Shown here: positions 36,121 through 46,400 of the stretch, piece after piece
How positions within the stretch are numbered: the first letter of the stretch is position 1
Layout: every line of letters starts with the position of its first letter
Assembly (NCBI RefSeq): GCF_000224335.1
Contig: NZ_AFXZ01000050.1
Location: forward strand, 22,566-86,565
Source of the DNA: Bizionia argentinensis JUB59
GTDB lineage: Bacteria; Bacteroidota; Bacteroidia; Flavobacteriales; Flavobacteriaceae
Reading direction: 5' to 3'
Length of the DNA: 64,000 nucleotides
Program-made: the position numbers and the translations under genes
The notes under the pieces: model-generated
Databases searched by the model: none
Seen by the model: the letters and a program-made list of their open reading frames with translations, nothing else
Told to the model about the DNA's origin: nothing

Positions 36121-37386
36121 ATGATGCAATTACTTTTAAACAAGTCCAAAAATACAGTTTTATTATTTGTTATGGTACTGATTTCTTGTGGAAACTTTTC
36201 ACAAAATGAATCAGCTTCAAAAACAAATAATAGGGATAAAACAGAAAACCCGAAACCCAAGGACAACGAAACTATTATTGTTGGAGCAAACCAAACGGCA
36301 TCATACTTATCGCTCTTACAAGGAAAAAACATTGGAATTGTTGCAAATCAGACGAGTGTTATTTTTAAAAATGCTGACCACAGTGAAAACACACATTTAG
36401 TGGATTCATTAGTTGCTTTAAAAGTAAATGTAAAAAAAGTGTTTTCGCCTGAACATGGTTTTCGTGGCACAGCTGATGCTGGCGAAGTTGTTAAAGACGG
36501 TATCGATACCAAAACAGGCTTACCTATCATATCACTTTATGGCAGTAATAAAAAACCGAATGAAGCACAATTATTGGGTATCGATTTTATGATTTTTGAT
36601 ATTCAAGATGTAGGAGCCCGTTTTTACACCTATATATCGTCTTTACATTATGTAATGGAAGCTTGCGCCGAACAAAACATCCCTCTATTAATTTTGGACA
36701 GACCAAACCCGAATGGTCATTATATTGATGGCCCTGTTTTAGAAATAGCACATAAAAGTTTTGTTGGCATGCACCCTGTACCCGTAGTTCACGGCATGAC
36801 CATTGGTGAGTATGCGCAAATGATTAATGGAGAAGAGTGGTTAGACAATCAAGTTAATTGTAAATTAACCATTATTCCAGTGAAGAATTACAACCATAAA
36901 ACTGCTTATAGCTTACCAATAAAACCGTCACCTAATTTACCGAATGATGTGGCCATAAACCTTTATCCTAGTTTATGCTTTTTTGAAGGTACCAACGTTA
37001 ATGCTGGCCGTGGAACTGATAAGCAGTTTCAAATTTTTGGAAGTCCATTTCTGGATAAAGACATGTTTAATTTCAACTATCAGTATACACCTAAACCAAA
37101 CGAAGGTGCCAAACACCCAAAGCATGAAGGCAAAATTTGTAATGGTTTGGATTTAAGTTACTCAAAACCTTTAAACCGACTGGACCTAAATTACTTGATT
37201 GAAGCCTACCAGTCAACAAGTGAGAAGTCTGCTTTTTTTAACAACTTTTTTATAAAATTAGCTGGAACAGATAAATTACAGAAGCAAATTGAAACACGCC
37301 ATACAGCTTATGAAATTAAGAAAACGTGGGTACGTGATTTACAAGCTTATGATACTATGCGCCAAGCGTATTTACTATACAAATAA
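36121..37386 (+). CDS. DUF1343 lipoprotein (NamZ-like exo-beta-N-acetylmuramidase family)
   Basis: A 421-residue protein (420 from the second ATG at 36124). The lipoprotein signal has core LLFVMVLISC with Cys23. The body starts near residue 60 with LLQGKNIGIVANQTSV and contains FSPEHGFRG, SLYGSNKKP, DIQDVGARFYTYISSLHYVM and GRGTDKQFQIFGSPF, all typical of DUF1343. A characterised member, NamZ of Bacillus, cleaves terminal N-acetylmuramic acid from peptidoglycan fragments, so cell-wall recycling is the likely role. The frame is open further upstream, but the signal peptide fixes the start here. Confidence 0.9.
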   Translation: MMQLLLNKSKNTVLLFVMVLISCGNFSQNESASKTNNRDKTENPKPKDNETIIVGANQTASYLSLLQGKNIGIVANQTSVIFKNADHSENTHLVDSLVALKVNVKKVFSPEHGFRGTADAGEVVKDGIDTKTGLPIISLYGSNKKPNEAQLLGIDFMIFDIQDVGARFYTYISSLHYVMEACAEQNIPLLILDRPNPNGHYIDGPVLEIAHKSFVGMHPVPVVHGMTIGEYAQMINGEEWLDNQVNCKLTIIPVKNYNHKTAYSLPIKPSPNLPNDVAINLYPSLCFFEGTNVNAGRGTDKQFQIFGSPFLDKDMFNFNYQYTPKPNEGAKHPKHEGKICNGLDLSYSKPLNRLDLNYLIEAYQSTSEKSAFFNNFFIKLAGTDKLQKQIETRHTAYEIKKTWVRDLQAYDTMRQAYLLYK

Positions 37387-37543
37387 TTATTAATGGTTAG
37401 ATTTACCGTTCTATCTTTATTTTTGGGTTTTGAAAAACCACTTATTAAACAGAAAATAACACCTTGAAAAGAACTGCTTTTATTTAGAATAAAGTTTACA
37501 AGCGACTATAGAATAAGTTTTATAATGCAAACCAATCGTACCT

Positions 37544-38374
37544 CTAGAATTTAGCAGTTGGTTTTTGATATTTTTTGAAAGGCTGTTTTAATAATTCACT
37601 TATTTTACCGTTAGCTATCGCATCCGGAAACACATCTACGCCATATACTATATTATCCCGATCTAGTTCCATATAGGTTCCGAAGAGTCGATCCCAAATA
37701 GAAAAAATATTTCCATAATTAGAATCTGTATACGGCAAAACATAATGATGATGAACCTTATGCATATCTGGAGAAACAAATATATAGCTCAATAATTTAT
37801 CTAATTTTCTTGGCATCTTAATATTAGCATGAGTTAATTGGGTGAAAATAACAGAAAGAAACTGATATAGAAACACGATAGCAATAGGCGTTCCTACTAC
37901 CAAAACACCCAGAATAGTAAATGAAAAGCGAATAACGCTTTCAATAGGATGATGCCTATTTCCGGTTGTAATATCTACATGATGATCGGAATGATGCACG
38001 ATATGCACTTTCCAAAGTGATGGTACTTTGTGCTCCACAAAATGGGCTAAATAAGCACCAAAAAAATCCAGTAATAAAACCCCTAATGTAACATATAACC
38101 ACAGGGGTATTTCGGGTAACCAATTAATAATTCCGAAATTATGAGCTGCTACCCAATCAGTAGACTTCAGCAATAAAAACGCCAATCCAAAATTGATTAT
38201 AATAGTGGTTAGGGTAAAAAATAAATTAGGCCAGGCATGCTTCCATTTTTTATAACTGAATTTAAATAGCGGTAAAGTGCCTTCTAAAAGCCAGAAAAAC
38301 ATAATGCCACCAACCAACAAAATAGCTCGGTGTGCTGCAGGAATGGTTTCAAAGTATGTAAAAATAGATTCCAA
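37544..38374 (-). CDS. Sterol desaturase / fatty acid hydroxylase family protein
   Basis: A 276-residue membrane di-iron enzyme. Four or more hydrophobic helices carry the histidine boxes HFVEH (111-115), HIVHHSDHH (124-132), HHPIE (141-145) and HKVHHH (205-210), which bind the two irons. Members hydroxylate or desaturate lipids with oxygen; the actual substrate (fatty acid, ether lipid or carotenoid) is unknown. The start is TTG at 38374; no ATG fits. Two TATCTTT-like elements lie just upstream on the minus strand. Confidence 0.88.
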   Translation of the reverse strand: MESIFTYFETIPAAHRAILLVGGIMFFWLLEGTLPLFKFSYKKWKHAWPNLFFTLTTIIINFGLAFLLLKSTDWVAAHNFGIINWLPEIPLWLYVTLGVLLLDFFGAYLAHFVEHKVPSLWKVHIVHHSDHHVDITTGNRHHPIESVIRFSFTILGVLVVGTPIAIVFLYQFLSVIFTQLTHANIKMPRKLDKLLSYIFVSPDMHKVHHHYVLPYTDSNYGNIFSIWDRLFGTYMELDRDNIVYGVDVFPDAIANGKISELLKQPFKKYQKPTAKF

Positions 38375-38455
38375 TATTTTTTATTTAAAGATACTAAAAG
38401 ATACCAATTTAAAATTAATCATTTTTTGGTTATTTAGAATCACATAATTTTAAGC

Positions 38456-38578
38456 TTATATAATCAATTCGCTGTACAGTATTTTATTTAGTTTTACAGA
38501 GAAATCTTTATTCTCCTTATGCTTATCTTTGGCGTGCTCTGAAAGCTTATTAATAAAGTCTAGCTCTAAGTCAAAAAA
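38456..38578 (-). pseudogene. C-terminal remnant of an unidentified gene
   Basis: A minus-strand frame ending in TAA at 38456-38458 reads DLELDFINKLSEHAKDKHKE, then NKDFSVKLNKILYSELII: well-formed amphipathic helices without any start. Upstream, past a run of eight T, a shifted frame gives NSKIEIVLAS. It looks like the tail of a lost gene, broken by a frameshift. Family not recognised. Confidence 0.45.
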
Positions 38579-38637
38579 AAGCTGGCTAAAACGATTTCTA
38601 TTTTAGAATTTTTCAGATTCAAAATATTAAAAATACT

Positions 38638-39336
38638 ATGACAAAAGATTTATTTGGAAAGGCATTATTGGATTATCACTCGGGAAACTACACGGCGGAT
38701 ATTATGACATCTACAAATATTTCGGAAGAAGATGAATTGCCTCTTCCCTATTTGTTTAGAGATTTTAATGACATGCCCAAACTGGAACAAAAAGCTCTAA
38801 AGTTAGCAAAAGGAACGATTTTAGATGTTGGCTGCGGTTCTGGAAGCCATAGTTTGTATTTACAAAGCAAAGGATTCTTGGTAAAAGCCATTGATATTTC
38901 GGTAGGAGCTATTGAAGTTGCCCGAAAACGGGGCGTAAAGCACGCAGAACTGAAAGCTTTTTTAGATGAAACCGAAACTTTTGACACCATTTTACTACTG
39001 ATGAATGGTACAGGAATTTTTCAGGAATTATCTGAAGTAGGCAAATATTTAAAACATTTAAAATCCTTGTTGAATCCGGGCGGTCAAATCTTAATTGATT
39101 CGTCAGACATTAAATACATGTACGAAGATGAAGATGGCGGCATATGGATTGATGCTCATGCAAATTATCACGGTGAATTGGATTACTACTTAAGTTATAA
39201 AGGTGAAGACGAAACTCCTATGAAATGGTTGTATTTAGATTTTGAAACCATGAATCTTGCTTGTGAAACAGCAGGTTTAGCTTGTGAGAAAGTTATGGAT
39301 GGTGAAAATTTTGATTATTTAGCGAAGCTTTCTTAA
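38638..39336 (+). CDS. Class I SAM-dependent methyltransferase
   Basis: A 232-residue Rossmann-fold methyltransferase. The SAM-binding motif I is ILDVGCGSGSH (61-71), followed by motif II KAIDISVGAIEVARKRG and the motif IV-like DTILLLMNGTGIF. The rest is acidic (YEDEDGGIWIDAHANYHGEL). Substrate unknown; the fold fits small-molecule methylation. Single gene on the plus strand; an array of CGCAAAG repeats follows at once. Confidence 0.88.
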   Translation: MTKDLFGKALLDYHSGNYTADIMTSTNISEEDELPLPYLFRDFNDMPKLEQKALKLAKGTILDVGCGSGSHSLYLQSKGFLVKAIDISVGAIEVARKRGVKHAELKAFLDETETFDTILLLMNGTGIFQELSEVGKYLKHLKSLLNPGGQILIDSSDIKYMYEDEDGGIWIDAHANYHGELDYYLSYKGEDETPMKWLYLDFETMNLACETAGLACEKVMDGENFDYLAKLS

Positions 39337-39340
39337 AAAT

Positions 39341-39750
39341 TTCACGCAAAGTCGCGAAGACGCAAAGCTGTTTGATGTTAAATCCCGAATATTAATTTAA
39401 AATATCACAAGATGTTATATATTTTATTCTTCAAATATCCTTTCGCAAAGTCGCGAAGACGCAAAGCTGTTCGGTGTTAAGTCCAACTGAATAACATAAA
39501 TATTATTATTGAATCTCTGCATACCTGCGTAAATATCTGCGTCCCCCGATTAATATTGGGATTCGTATAAATTAGTGTCTAAAAAATGTAATCTCGCGAA
39601 GCCGCAAAGTCGCGAAGTTATATTCATGCAAGGATATATGTAGTTAAGTCAACCAGAATAATATAGATATTGTTAGTAAACTTCCACACATCTCCACGAA
39701 TGCCTTAGTACTGAATACTATCGGGGTTCGTGTTTATACGTGTCCAAAAA
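39341..39750. repeat. Intergenic array of CGCAAAG/CGCGAAG repeats, tandem unit of about 150 bp
   Basis: CGCAAAGTCGCGAAGACGCAAAG followed by CTGTT-GTGTTAA occurs at about 39344-39381 and 39443-39480; a degraded third copy, CTCGCGAAGCCGCAAAG, starts at about 39593. The second and third copies are each followed by a similar tail (GTTAAGTC-AACTGAATAA or ACCAGAATAA, then TCTGCGT or CTCCACGAAT, an inverted repeat, GGGATTCGT or GGGGTTCGT, and GTGTC-AAAAAA). Strings like this are common between genes in Bacteroidetes. The gap 39337-39808 holds no gene. Confidence 0.8.
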
Positions 39751-39808
39751 AATATTTAAAATCTGATTCATTTCTTACTCCAACCTAATTAATACTTTAT
39801 ACTTTTTT

Positions 39809-41428
39809 CTATATCTGCGGCTTACCTCCTAAATACGTCTGCTCCACTTTTGTTTCTGGAACTTTATGGATATCAACATCCATAATATCTTGATTTAGTA
39901 TAATAAAATCGGCATACTTTCCAGCTTCTATACTTCCTTTTTCATTTTCTTCAAAATTAGAATACGCAGCCCAAATAGTCATTCCTCGCAAGGTTTCTTC
40001 ACGAGTCAAAGCATTTTCCATTTGGAAACCATCTTTAGGAAACTGCTCTAAATCTTGTCGAGCAACAGCCGAATGGAATGTTAAAAACGGACTTACTTTT
40101 TCGACTGGAAAATCGGTTCCTAAAGCTACTTTTCCATACATGTCTAATAGTTCTTTATTAGCGTAAGCTCCTTTTATTCGCTCTACTCCTAGTCTTTCTT
40201 CTGCCCAATACATATCGCTGGTAGCATGTGTTGGCTGAATGGACGGCATGATATTATCAAAACTCTTAAAATCGTCAGGAGATATTATTTGAGCATGCTC
40301 AATCCTCCAACGTCTATCCTTTTTACCTTCAAGGGCTTTTTTATAAATATTTATAACAGCATGATTAGCTGAATCTCCAATAGCATGTGTATTTAATTGG
40401 AATTCTGAATTAGCAATACGTTCAGCCGCTTTTTCTAAATACTCTAAACTTGTAACCGGTAAACCATGAACGTCAGGCGCGTCAGAATAAGGTTCACGCA
40501 GCAAAGCACCGCGGGATCCTAAAGCACCATCCGATGATATTTTAAACGAACGAATATGTAAACCCTCTGTTTTTACAACCCCATTTTTTAAGTAATAATC
40601 TATATTCTCTTCTGTGCCACTTGCCATAACGTATAAGCGAATTTTTAGATCGCCCGTTTTGTACAAACTATCCATAATGGCGATACCATCAGCTGAAACA
40701 CCAGCATCATCTATAGTTGTTAATCCGTATTTAAAACAGTCTTCTTGAGCTGCCAAAAGCGCTTTTACACGTTCATTTCTTGTTGTTTCTGGCCAATTAT
40801 TATATACCAAACTTTGTGCGCGATCTACTAAAACACCTGTTAACTTTCCATTTTTCTTTATAAAATCGCCACCATCAATTTTACTTGATTCGGTAACATT
40901 ACCTAAATCCAAAGCAGCTTGATTAAACAAAGCAGCATGTCCATCTACACGAACTAAAGCAACCGGCGTATCTGGAAACATTTTATTCAGTAGCGTATTA
41001 TCAGGAAACTCTTTGCCCTCAAAGTTATTTTGATCCCAACCTCTGGCGCGAATAACACTTAATTGCTTCTCGTCTTGAAAGTCTGAAACGCGCTTTAAAA
41101 CCTCATCTAAACTTTTAGAACCCATTAAGTCCACACTCAATAAGTTATTTCCTAATCCTTCAAAGTGGGCATGAGCGTCAATAAAACCAGGCATAATAGT
41201 TTTGCCTTTTGCATCAATAATCGTATCAGCCGTATATTTTTCTTGAAGTGCTTCAGAAGAGGCTATTTCCAAAAACTTACCATCTTTTATGGGGAATGCT
41301 TCGGCTTTATCAAAATTTCCGTTTACAGTATATATATTGCCATTGATAACGATTGCGTCAACGGCTATTTTTTCTTTTTGGCAAGATAGCATAGTTGCTA
41401 AAATGGCTAGGGTTAAAAGTTTTTTCAT
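39809..41428 (-). CDS. Amidohydrolase family lipoprotein (YtcJ-like)
   Basis: A 539-residue metal-dependent hydrolase. The frame is open 28 codons further, but the start at ATG 41428 gives a proper lipoprotein signal MKKLLTLAILATMLSC with Cys16. Metal motifs are HAHFEG (86-91), HAIGDSAN, IEHAQII and GTDFPVE, as in the YtcJ/amidohydrolase 3 group. Substrate unknown; the lipoprotein signal puts it in the periplasm. Single gene. A hairpin CCGT-AAAA-CGG lies just upstream of the start. Confidence 0.85.
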   Translation of the reverse strand: MKKLLTLAILATMLSCQKEKIAVDAIVINGNIYTVNGNFDKAEAFPIKDGKFLEIASSEALQEKYTADTIIDAKGKTIMPGFIDAHAHFEGLGNNLLSVDLMGSKSLDEVLKRVSDFQDEKQLSVIRARGWDQNNFEGKEFPDNTLLNKMFPDTPVALVRVDGHAALFNQAALDLGNVTESSKIDGGDFIKKNGKLTGVLVDRAQSLVYNNWPETTRNERVKALLAAQEDCFKYGLTTIDDAGVSADGIAIMDSLYKTGDLKIRLYVMASGTEENIDYYLKNGVVKTEGLHIRSFKISSDGALGSRGALLREPYSDAPDVHGLPVTSLEYLEKAAERIANSEFQLNTHAIGDSANHAVINIYKKALEGKKDRRWRIEHAQIISPDDFKSFDNIMPSIQPTHATSDMYWAEERLGVERIKGAYANKELLDMYGKVALGTDFPVEKVSPFLTFHSAVARQDLEQFPKDGFQMENALTREETLRGMTIWAAYSNFEENEKGSIEAGKYADFIILNQDIMDVDIHKVPETKVEQTYLGGKPQI

Positions 41429-41530
41429 ATTTATTTGCCGTAAAACGGAACGCCTTTTAATTAATAAATCCTTTGTAATATAAATATCGTCAGATTCTAT
41501 TAAAAAGAACATGGACGAATTGTAAAAATA

Positions 41531-41560
41531 AGAAAAGCGTTCAAGATAGAACGCTTTTAT
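41531..41560 (-). terminator. Terminator of the TPR/barrel operon
   Basis: AAAAGCGTTC pairs perfectly with GAACGCTTTT around a six-base loop, followed on the minus strand by CTTATTTTT. Confidence 0.85.
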
Positions 41561-41616
41561 AAATAATTTATGAGATTAACTACGCTGAACCTAAAGGTCT
41601 CCAGCGTATACAGGAA

Positions 41617-43371
41617 TTAGAAGTCAAATTTATATGTCGCACCAGCTAAAGCTTGAAAGCTTTGAACTGGATAATTTAACCAACGCTGATAGTTTTGACT
41701 CGCAATGTTATTTACTTTGGCAAACACTGATAACCTCTCGTTTACACGATAGCCTACATGGGCATTAGCATCGAAAAAGCCATCTAGAGTAACTTGTCGC
41801 GTTGGGTTGGACAATGTTGGAAAAAGTGGATTATTAACAGTTTCATAACCAGACAAAGATTCGCGTTCACCTTCATAAAACAAACTAGCACCAGCAAACC
41901 ATTGGTCATTAATTTGATAATCTGCAAATAGCGATGCTTTTACAATTGGTAAATTCCAGGCGTTGGCTTCATCTTTAGTATCATAAATAAAATAATCAGC
42001 AGTCAAACCTAAAGTGAAATCACGATTTACATCCACGTTCAACTCCCCTCCGAAATTTAAAGTGGATACATTATCATAAACCACGCCGTAGGAATTCCCA
42101 TAATGGTAGGCTTCATCCTTATTGAAATCATACGGCACAAGATTATTTCGATATAATGCTTTGTTATTTTCCGCTTTGTAAGCAGCTTTAACATTATAAC
42201 TTATACTATTCGACACTTTACCTTTTAAGCCAGCAAATCCATGATACTGCTGATCGGTTGGTGTGATGCCCAATGTTGGTGATACAAATGGATTGTCCTG
42301 CGTATAATTATAATATGTGTTTTGAATTAAACCGCCTTTTATTCCACCATACGCAATTACTAATTCGTCCACAATTCGGTAAGAGGCCGAAATATTCGGA
42401 TACACGTAAAAATTGCTTTTACCAGCTTCGGTATTATTTAAATACACTAGAGAAACACCTAAATCTAAAGTTAAGTCTTCTTGAATTAATTGATAAGTCG
42501 GCGCTAAACCAATACTAAAATTGCCATATTCAATAGCGTCAGTTGTAATATAATTTCTATCGAAACTACCACCAACATAATCGATTGTTAATTCCGCATT
42601 AATTTTAAAATCGTTAATAGGAATATCCGATCCAATTTTAGCTACAAAATGATTTTCACTAGAACTGTAATCATCACCAAAATGTCTAAAAAACACACTT
42701 GCTTTATCTATATAAGAGTCTTCAAGAACCATGTCAGCAGAAATGTGCGCACCATAAAAAGTATGTGCCGAGTTAACTCCTACAGCATCTACCTGGGTAA
42801 AAAGCGGCTGCTCCATACCGTACCAATTATATATTTGGTGCAAACCACCAAAATTTACATTCCAAGCCATATCCCGATTAGTTTGTCCGTAAGTAGCTTG
42901 AAAATTAGTGTTGTAAAATTTATCGTCTAACAACAAATCATCTATACCACCTTGTGAAGATTCATGACGAAAATAACCGCCAACAGTTTCATTTCTACTA
43001 ATAGCATGATTTAAATATAATTCACCTAAAATGGTCGTATAACTTCCAAAACCTAAAGACGCATAATTATTATAAAATTTTGGCGCTTTCTGCTTATCCA
43101 GAACAGCAGCTATACCTTTAGCTGGCGTAAATGTAGAAGCTACTGGAATAGAAAAAATATTATATTTAATATCTTTCTTGGTGTTGGTAACTTCATCATC
43201 CAATGATGGCGACTCTTTTACCTTAAACGCATCCGAAATAGAGGGAACATAAGGTTTCATAACATTAATAACGTTGGTATCCAACGTGTCTTTATCACGC
43301 TCCTGGGCCCACGAAATTAAACTTGTCAGTGTAAATAAACTTGTTAAAAGAATATGAATGTGCTTACGCAT
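41617..43371 (-). CDS. Outer-membrane beta-barrel protein (TonB-receptor-like, no plug)
   Basis: A 584-residue protein. The start at ATG 43371 gives a signal peptide (MRKHIHILLTSLFTLTSLIS, cleaved after WAQ); earlier in-frame ATGs at 43413 and 43428 would add a charged tail before it. After a periplasmic stretch (VMKPYVPSISDAFKVKES), alternating strands run from about residue 100 to the C-terminal phenylalanine in ATYKFDF, a barrel-assembly signal. It resembles TonB-dependent receptor barrels, but no plug domain is seen. It follows the TPR gene closely, so they probably work together. Confidence 0.75.
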   Translation of the reverse strand: MRKHIHILLTSLFTLTSLISWAQERDKDTLDTNVINVMKPYVPSISDAFKVKESPSLDDEVTNTKKDIKYNIFSIPVASTFTPAKGIAAVLDKQKAPKFYNNYASLGFGSYTTILGELYLNHAISRNETVGGYFRHESSQGGIDDLLLDDKFYNTNFQATYGQTNRDMAWNVNFGGLHQIYNWYGMEQPLFTQVDAVGVNSAHTFYGAHISADMVLEDSYIDKASVFFRHFGDDYSSSENHFVAKIGSDIPINDFKINAELTIDYVGGSFDRNYITTDAIEYGNFSIGLAPTYQLIQEDLTLDLGVSLVYLNNTEAGKSNFYVYPNISASYRIVDELVIAYGGIKGGLIQNTYYNYTQDNPFVSPTLGITPTDQQYHGFAGLKGKVSNSISYNVKAAYKAENNKALYRNNLVPYDFNKDEAYHYGNSYGVVYDNVSTLNFGGELNVDVNRDFTLGLTADYFIYDTKDEANAWNLPIVKASLFADYQINDQWFAGASLFYEGERESLSGYETVNNPLFPTLSNPTRQVTLDGFFDANAHVGYRVNERLSVFAKVNNIASQNYQRWLNYPVQSFQALAGATYKFDF

Positions 43372-43429
43372 AAATATGTTTTTTGATTGCTGAAATTGCT
43401 GCTGTTTCGTCATAATAATTTCACCCATT

Positions 43430-46400
43430 TTAGTCTTCGGATGGTTCTTGCTCCTGCACGGAAGCATTTGTTTTAGCTTGTTCTGCCTTTATACTAGTTA
43501 GTGTACTTTGAGCTTCGACAACCACATCCTTATAATCCTTGAAGTTTTCAATAACACTTTCCAAAATATAAGTGGCTTGAAAAGCATCATTTAATGCGTG
43601 ATAATTTTTTGCCATCAGGATCAAGCCTTTAGCACTATAATATTTATAGCCTGAAAAATCCTTAGCTAATTTTTGAATCGTTACATTAGAAACTTCATGC
43701 TTACCGTCTTTATTTTCAAAATAAGCTTTAAAGTAAAATGCTTCGGCAGCTGTTTCGCCAGTTGCGGTTTTTTCAACTTCAGCATAAGCGGTTTTTGCTC
43801 GGGACTCGTCATTAGTTTTCATAGCTGAACGCGCGATAATGACATAAGCATCACTGGTAATTTTATTATCGATTTTAGATTGTTGCAAAACCTTTTCCGC
43901 ATAACTAACAGCTTCATCATATTTATTAAGTTGATAATTAGCTTTCATTAAATTGGATTGTGCATACACCACATTTTGTGGGAATCGCGCTTCTTTCTCT
44001 AATCGTTTTAGAACAGGAATAGCTTCCGACCAATCTTTAATATCTAAATAAATTTGTGATAAACGCGATAAAGATTCTTCTGTAAACTCGTTTGAATTTT
44101 TATTAATAACCGCCTGATAATGCGGCATTGCATTTTCTTTTAAATCCTTTTTAAAATATAACTGTGCCACATAAAAATGCGCTGGTAAACTGTTCAATCC
44201 CTTTGGAAACTGATTCAAATAGCCATTAAATTGTTTAATTGCATCGTCGGTTTTATTATCTAAATATTTCTTTTCAGCAGATTCATAAGTTGCAATATCT
44301 AAATCGGCATCGGTAACCGCAACATAGTCGAGGGTTTGTACCCAAGACGCATATTCATTAACGCGACCTAAATCGATATAAATTAAACGAACCGTTGATA
44401 CTGCTTGATTAGCTTCCGCCGTGTTTGGGTAATTGCTTGCTACGGTTTTAAACTTATCGAGTGCTTGGTCATTTCTACTGGCATTATAATGTACTAAACC
44501 CTGACGCAATAAAGCTTTTGGTACAAAAGCACTTTTAGGACTTTCGCGGCTTAAGCGGTCATACATTTTCATGGCATCGACTGGTTTATTCACTTTAATA
44601 TAGGAATTCCCAAGCTCAAACATCGCATCATCACGGAGCGTGGATTTTGGATATTTAGCGATAAACTCCTCTAGACCACTAATTTTTTCGGAAGCTTTAC
44701 CTTCATAACCTTCACTTAGAGTTTTCTGAAAAAAAGCATAATCTGCATCCACTTTAATCATATTAACTGCTTTTTCATAAGCTTTAATTGCGGCACTATA
44801 ATTACTAGACACGAAATGCGCATCACCCAAACGTAAATAAGCATCGTTTAAACGTACTGGATCTAAATTGTTACCCTTTATAAATTTATTAAAAAGCTCA
44901 CTTGATTTGGTATAATTTCGCTGTTTAAAATAGGTGTATGCTATATTATAATCGCTGTTTTTATATTCGGGCGTTGTTTGCGCTGCACTAAATTGTTGAA
45001 ACTGCCTAAAGCCTACTAATGCTTCATTATAATTGGATAAGCTATAATCTGTTTCTGCTTTCCAAAACGTAGCACGAGCTGTATAAGCCTCATTAATAGC
45101 CTCTTTGATTGATTTATCAAAAAGTAATTTCGCATCTTTATAACTCCCTTCATTATATAATTCTAAACCACGGTAAAAAGTTACTTTCTGATAGGCTTCT
45201 TTACTTGCAAAACTACGTTTACCCTCTAATAACGTTAAAGCCTCTTGATAATTTTTTGATGTTATATAGGAGTCGATTAATAATATTTCAATCTCCTCTT
45301 TATGAGCTGTATTTGGATATTTTTCCAAATAGGTGGTTATAACCTGCGGAATTGATTGATATGGGTTACCTATTTCATAACTAATTTTAGCGTAATTCAA
45401 CCAAGCATCTTCTTGGATTTTTAAATCGAAATCCATTTGCGAAGCATTTCTAAATGCATTTAGTGCTTCCTGCTTTTTGTTGAGCTTAATATAACTTTCG
45501 CCTAAATGATAATAAGCATTTTGAGCCACGCTATTGTTTCCATCAATAATTTTATTGAACTCGGAGATAGCTTTGTCAAAATCACCTTGCTTATAGTAAG
45601 CGTAACCTAATTGATAATAATCCGTATTATTCCACTTACCTTTTGTGCCTTGGTAATCGGTTAAAAACGGAATAGCTTCAGCGTATTTTTTTTGGTTGAA
45701 ATAACTTTCGCCTATAATTTTATCCAGTTCTGAAATTTCATCACGATTACTTTTTGGAAGTTGCGCTTTAGCTAGTTTTATAGCTTCATCAAAATTTCCT
45801 AATTTAAAATTCAAATCCGCTTGATAATAGGATAGGTTTTCCTGGTATTTCTGTTGATCACTTACCTGATCAAAATACGTATTAGCTTGCTGATAGTCGT
45901 CAGTTTCATAAGCCATAAAACCTATATAATATTTAGCCTGCGATCCGTATTCTTTTGAGTTCTCTACACGTGACAAATACTTTCTTGCCGTTTTAAAATC
46001 TTTTATCGAAAAGGCAACGTAGCCATTATTAAAACTAAATTTATCCCGTTCATTTCTGGACAAGCTATTTTCATCAACGCGATCATACCATTTTTTTGCA
46101 TAGGCATATTTTCCATTTGAAAAATAATAATCCGCTACATCTAGAAACGCCGAATTACGTTTGGTACTCGTTGGATGATTTTCCACAAAGTCTTCTATTA
46201 ACTTATCGGCATTTCGCTGATTTAATCGCACTGCACAATTAGCAACATAATAATCGCAGTCAGAAACCAACTCATCCGATTCTACTGTTTTTTTAAGCTC
46301 CTTAAAAAGCATTTGAGCAGCTTGAAACTGACCATTATTATAAAGCGCCAACGCCTTTTGGTAATCCACCAAGTGATTGGTATAAGCTTCCGATTGCTGC

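Noticed and set aside
39341..39750. Possible CRISPR array
   Set aside because: Few, diverged copies with homologous instead of unique spacers; no cas genes.
41429..41512. Upstream extension of the amidohydrolase by 28 residues
   Set aside because: The lipoprotein signal starts at the ATG at 41428; the extension would block export.
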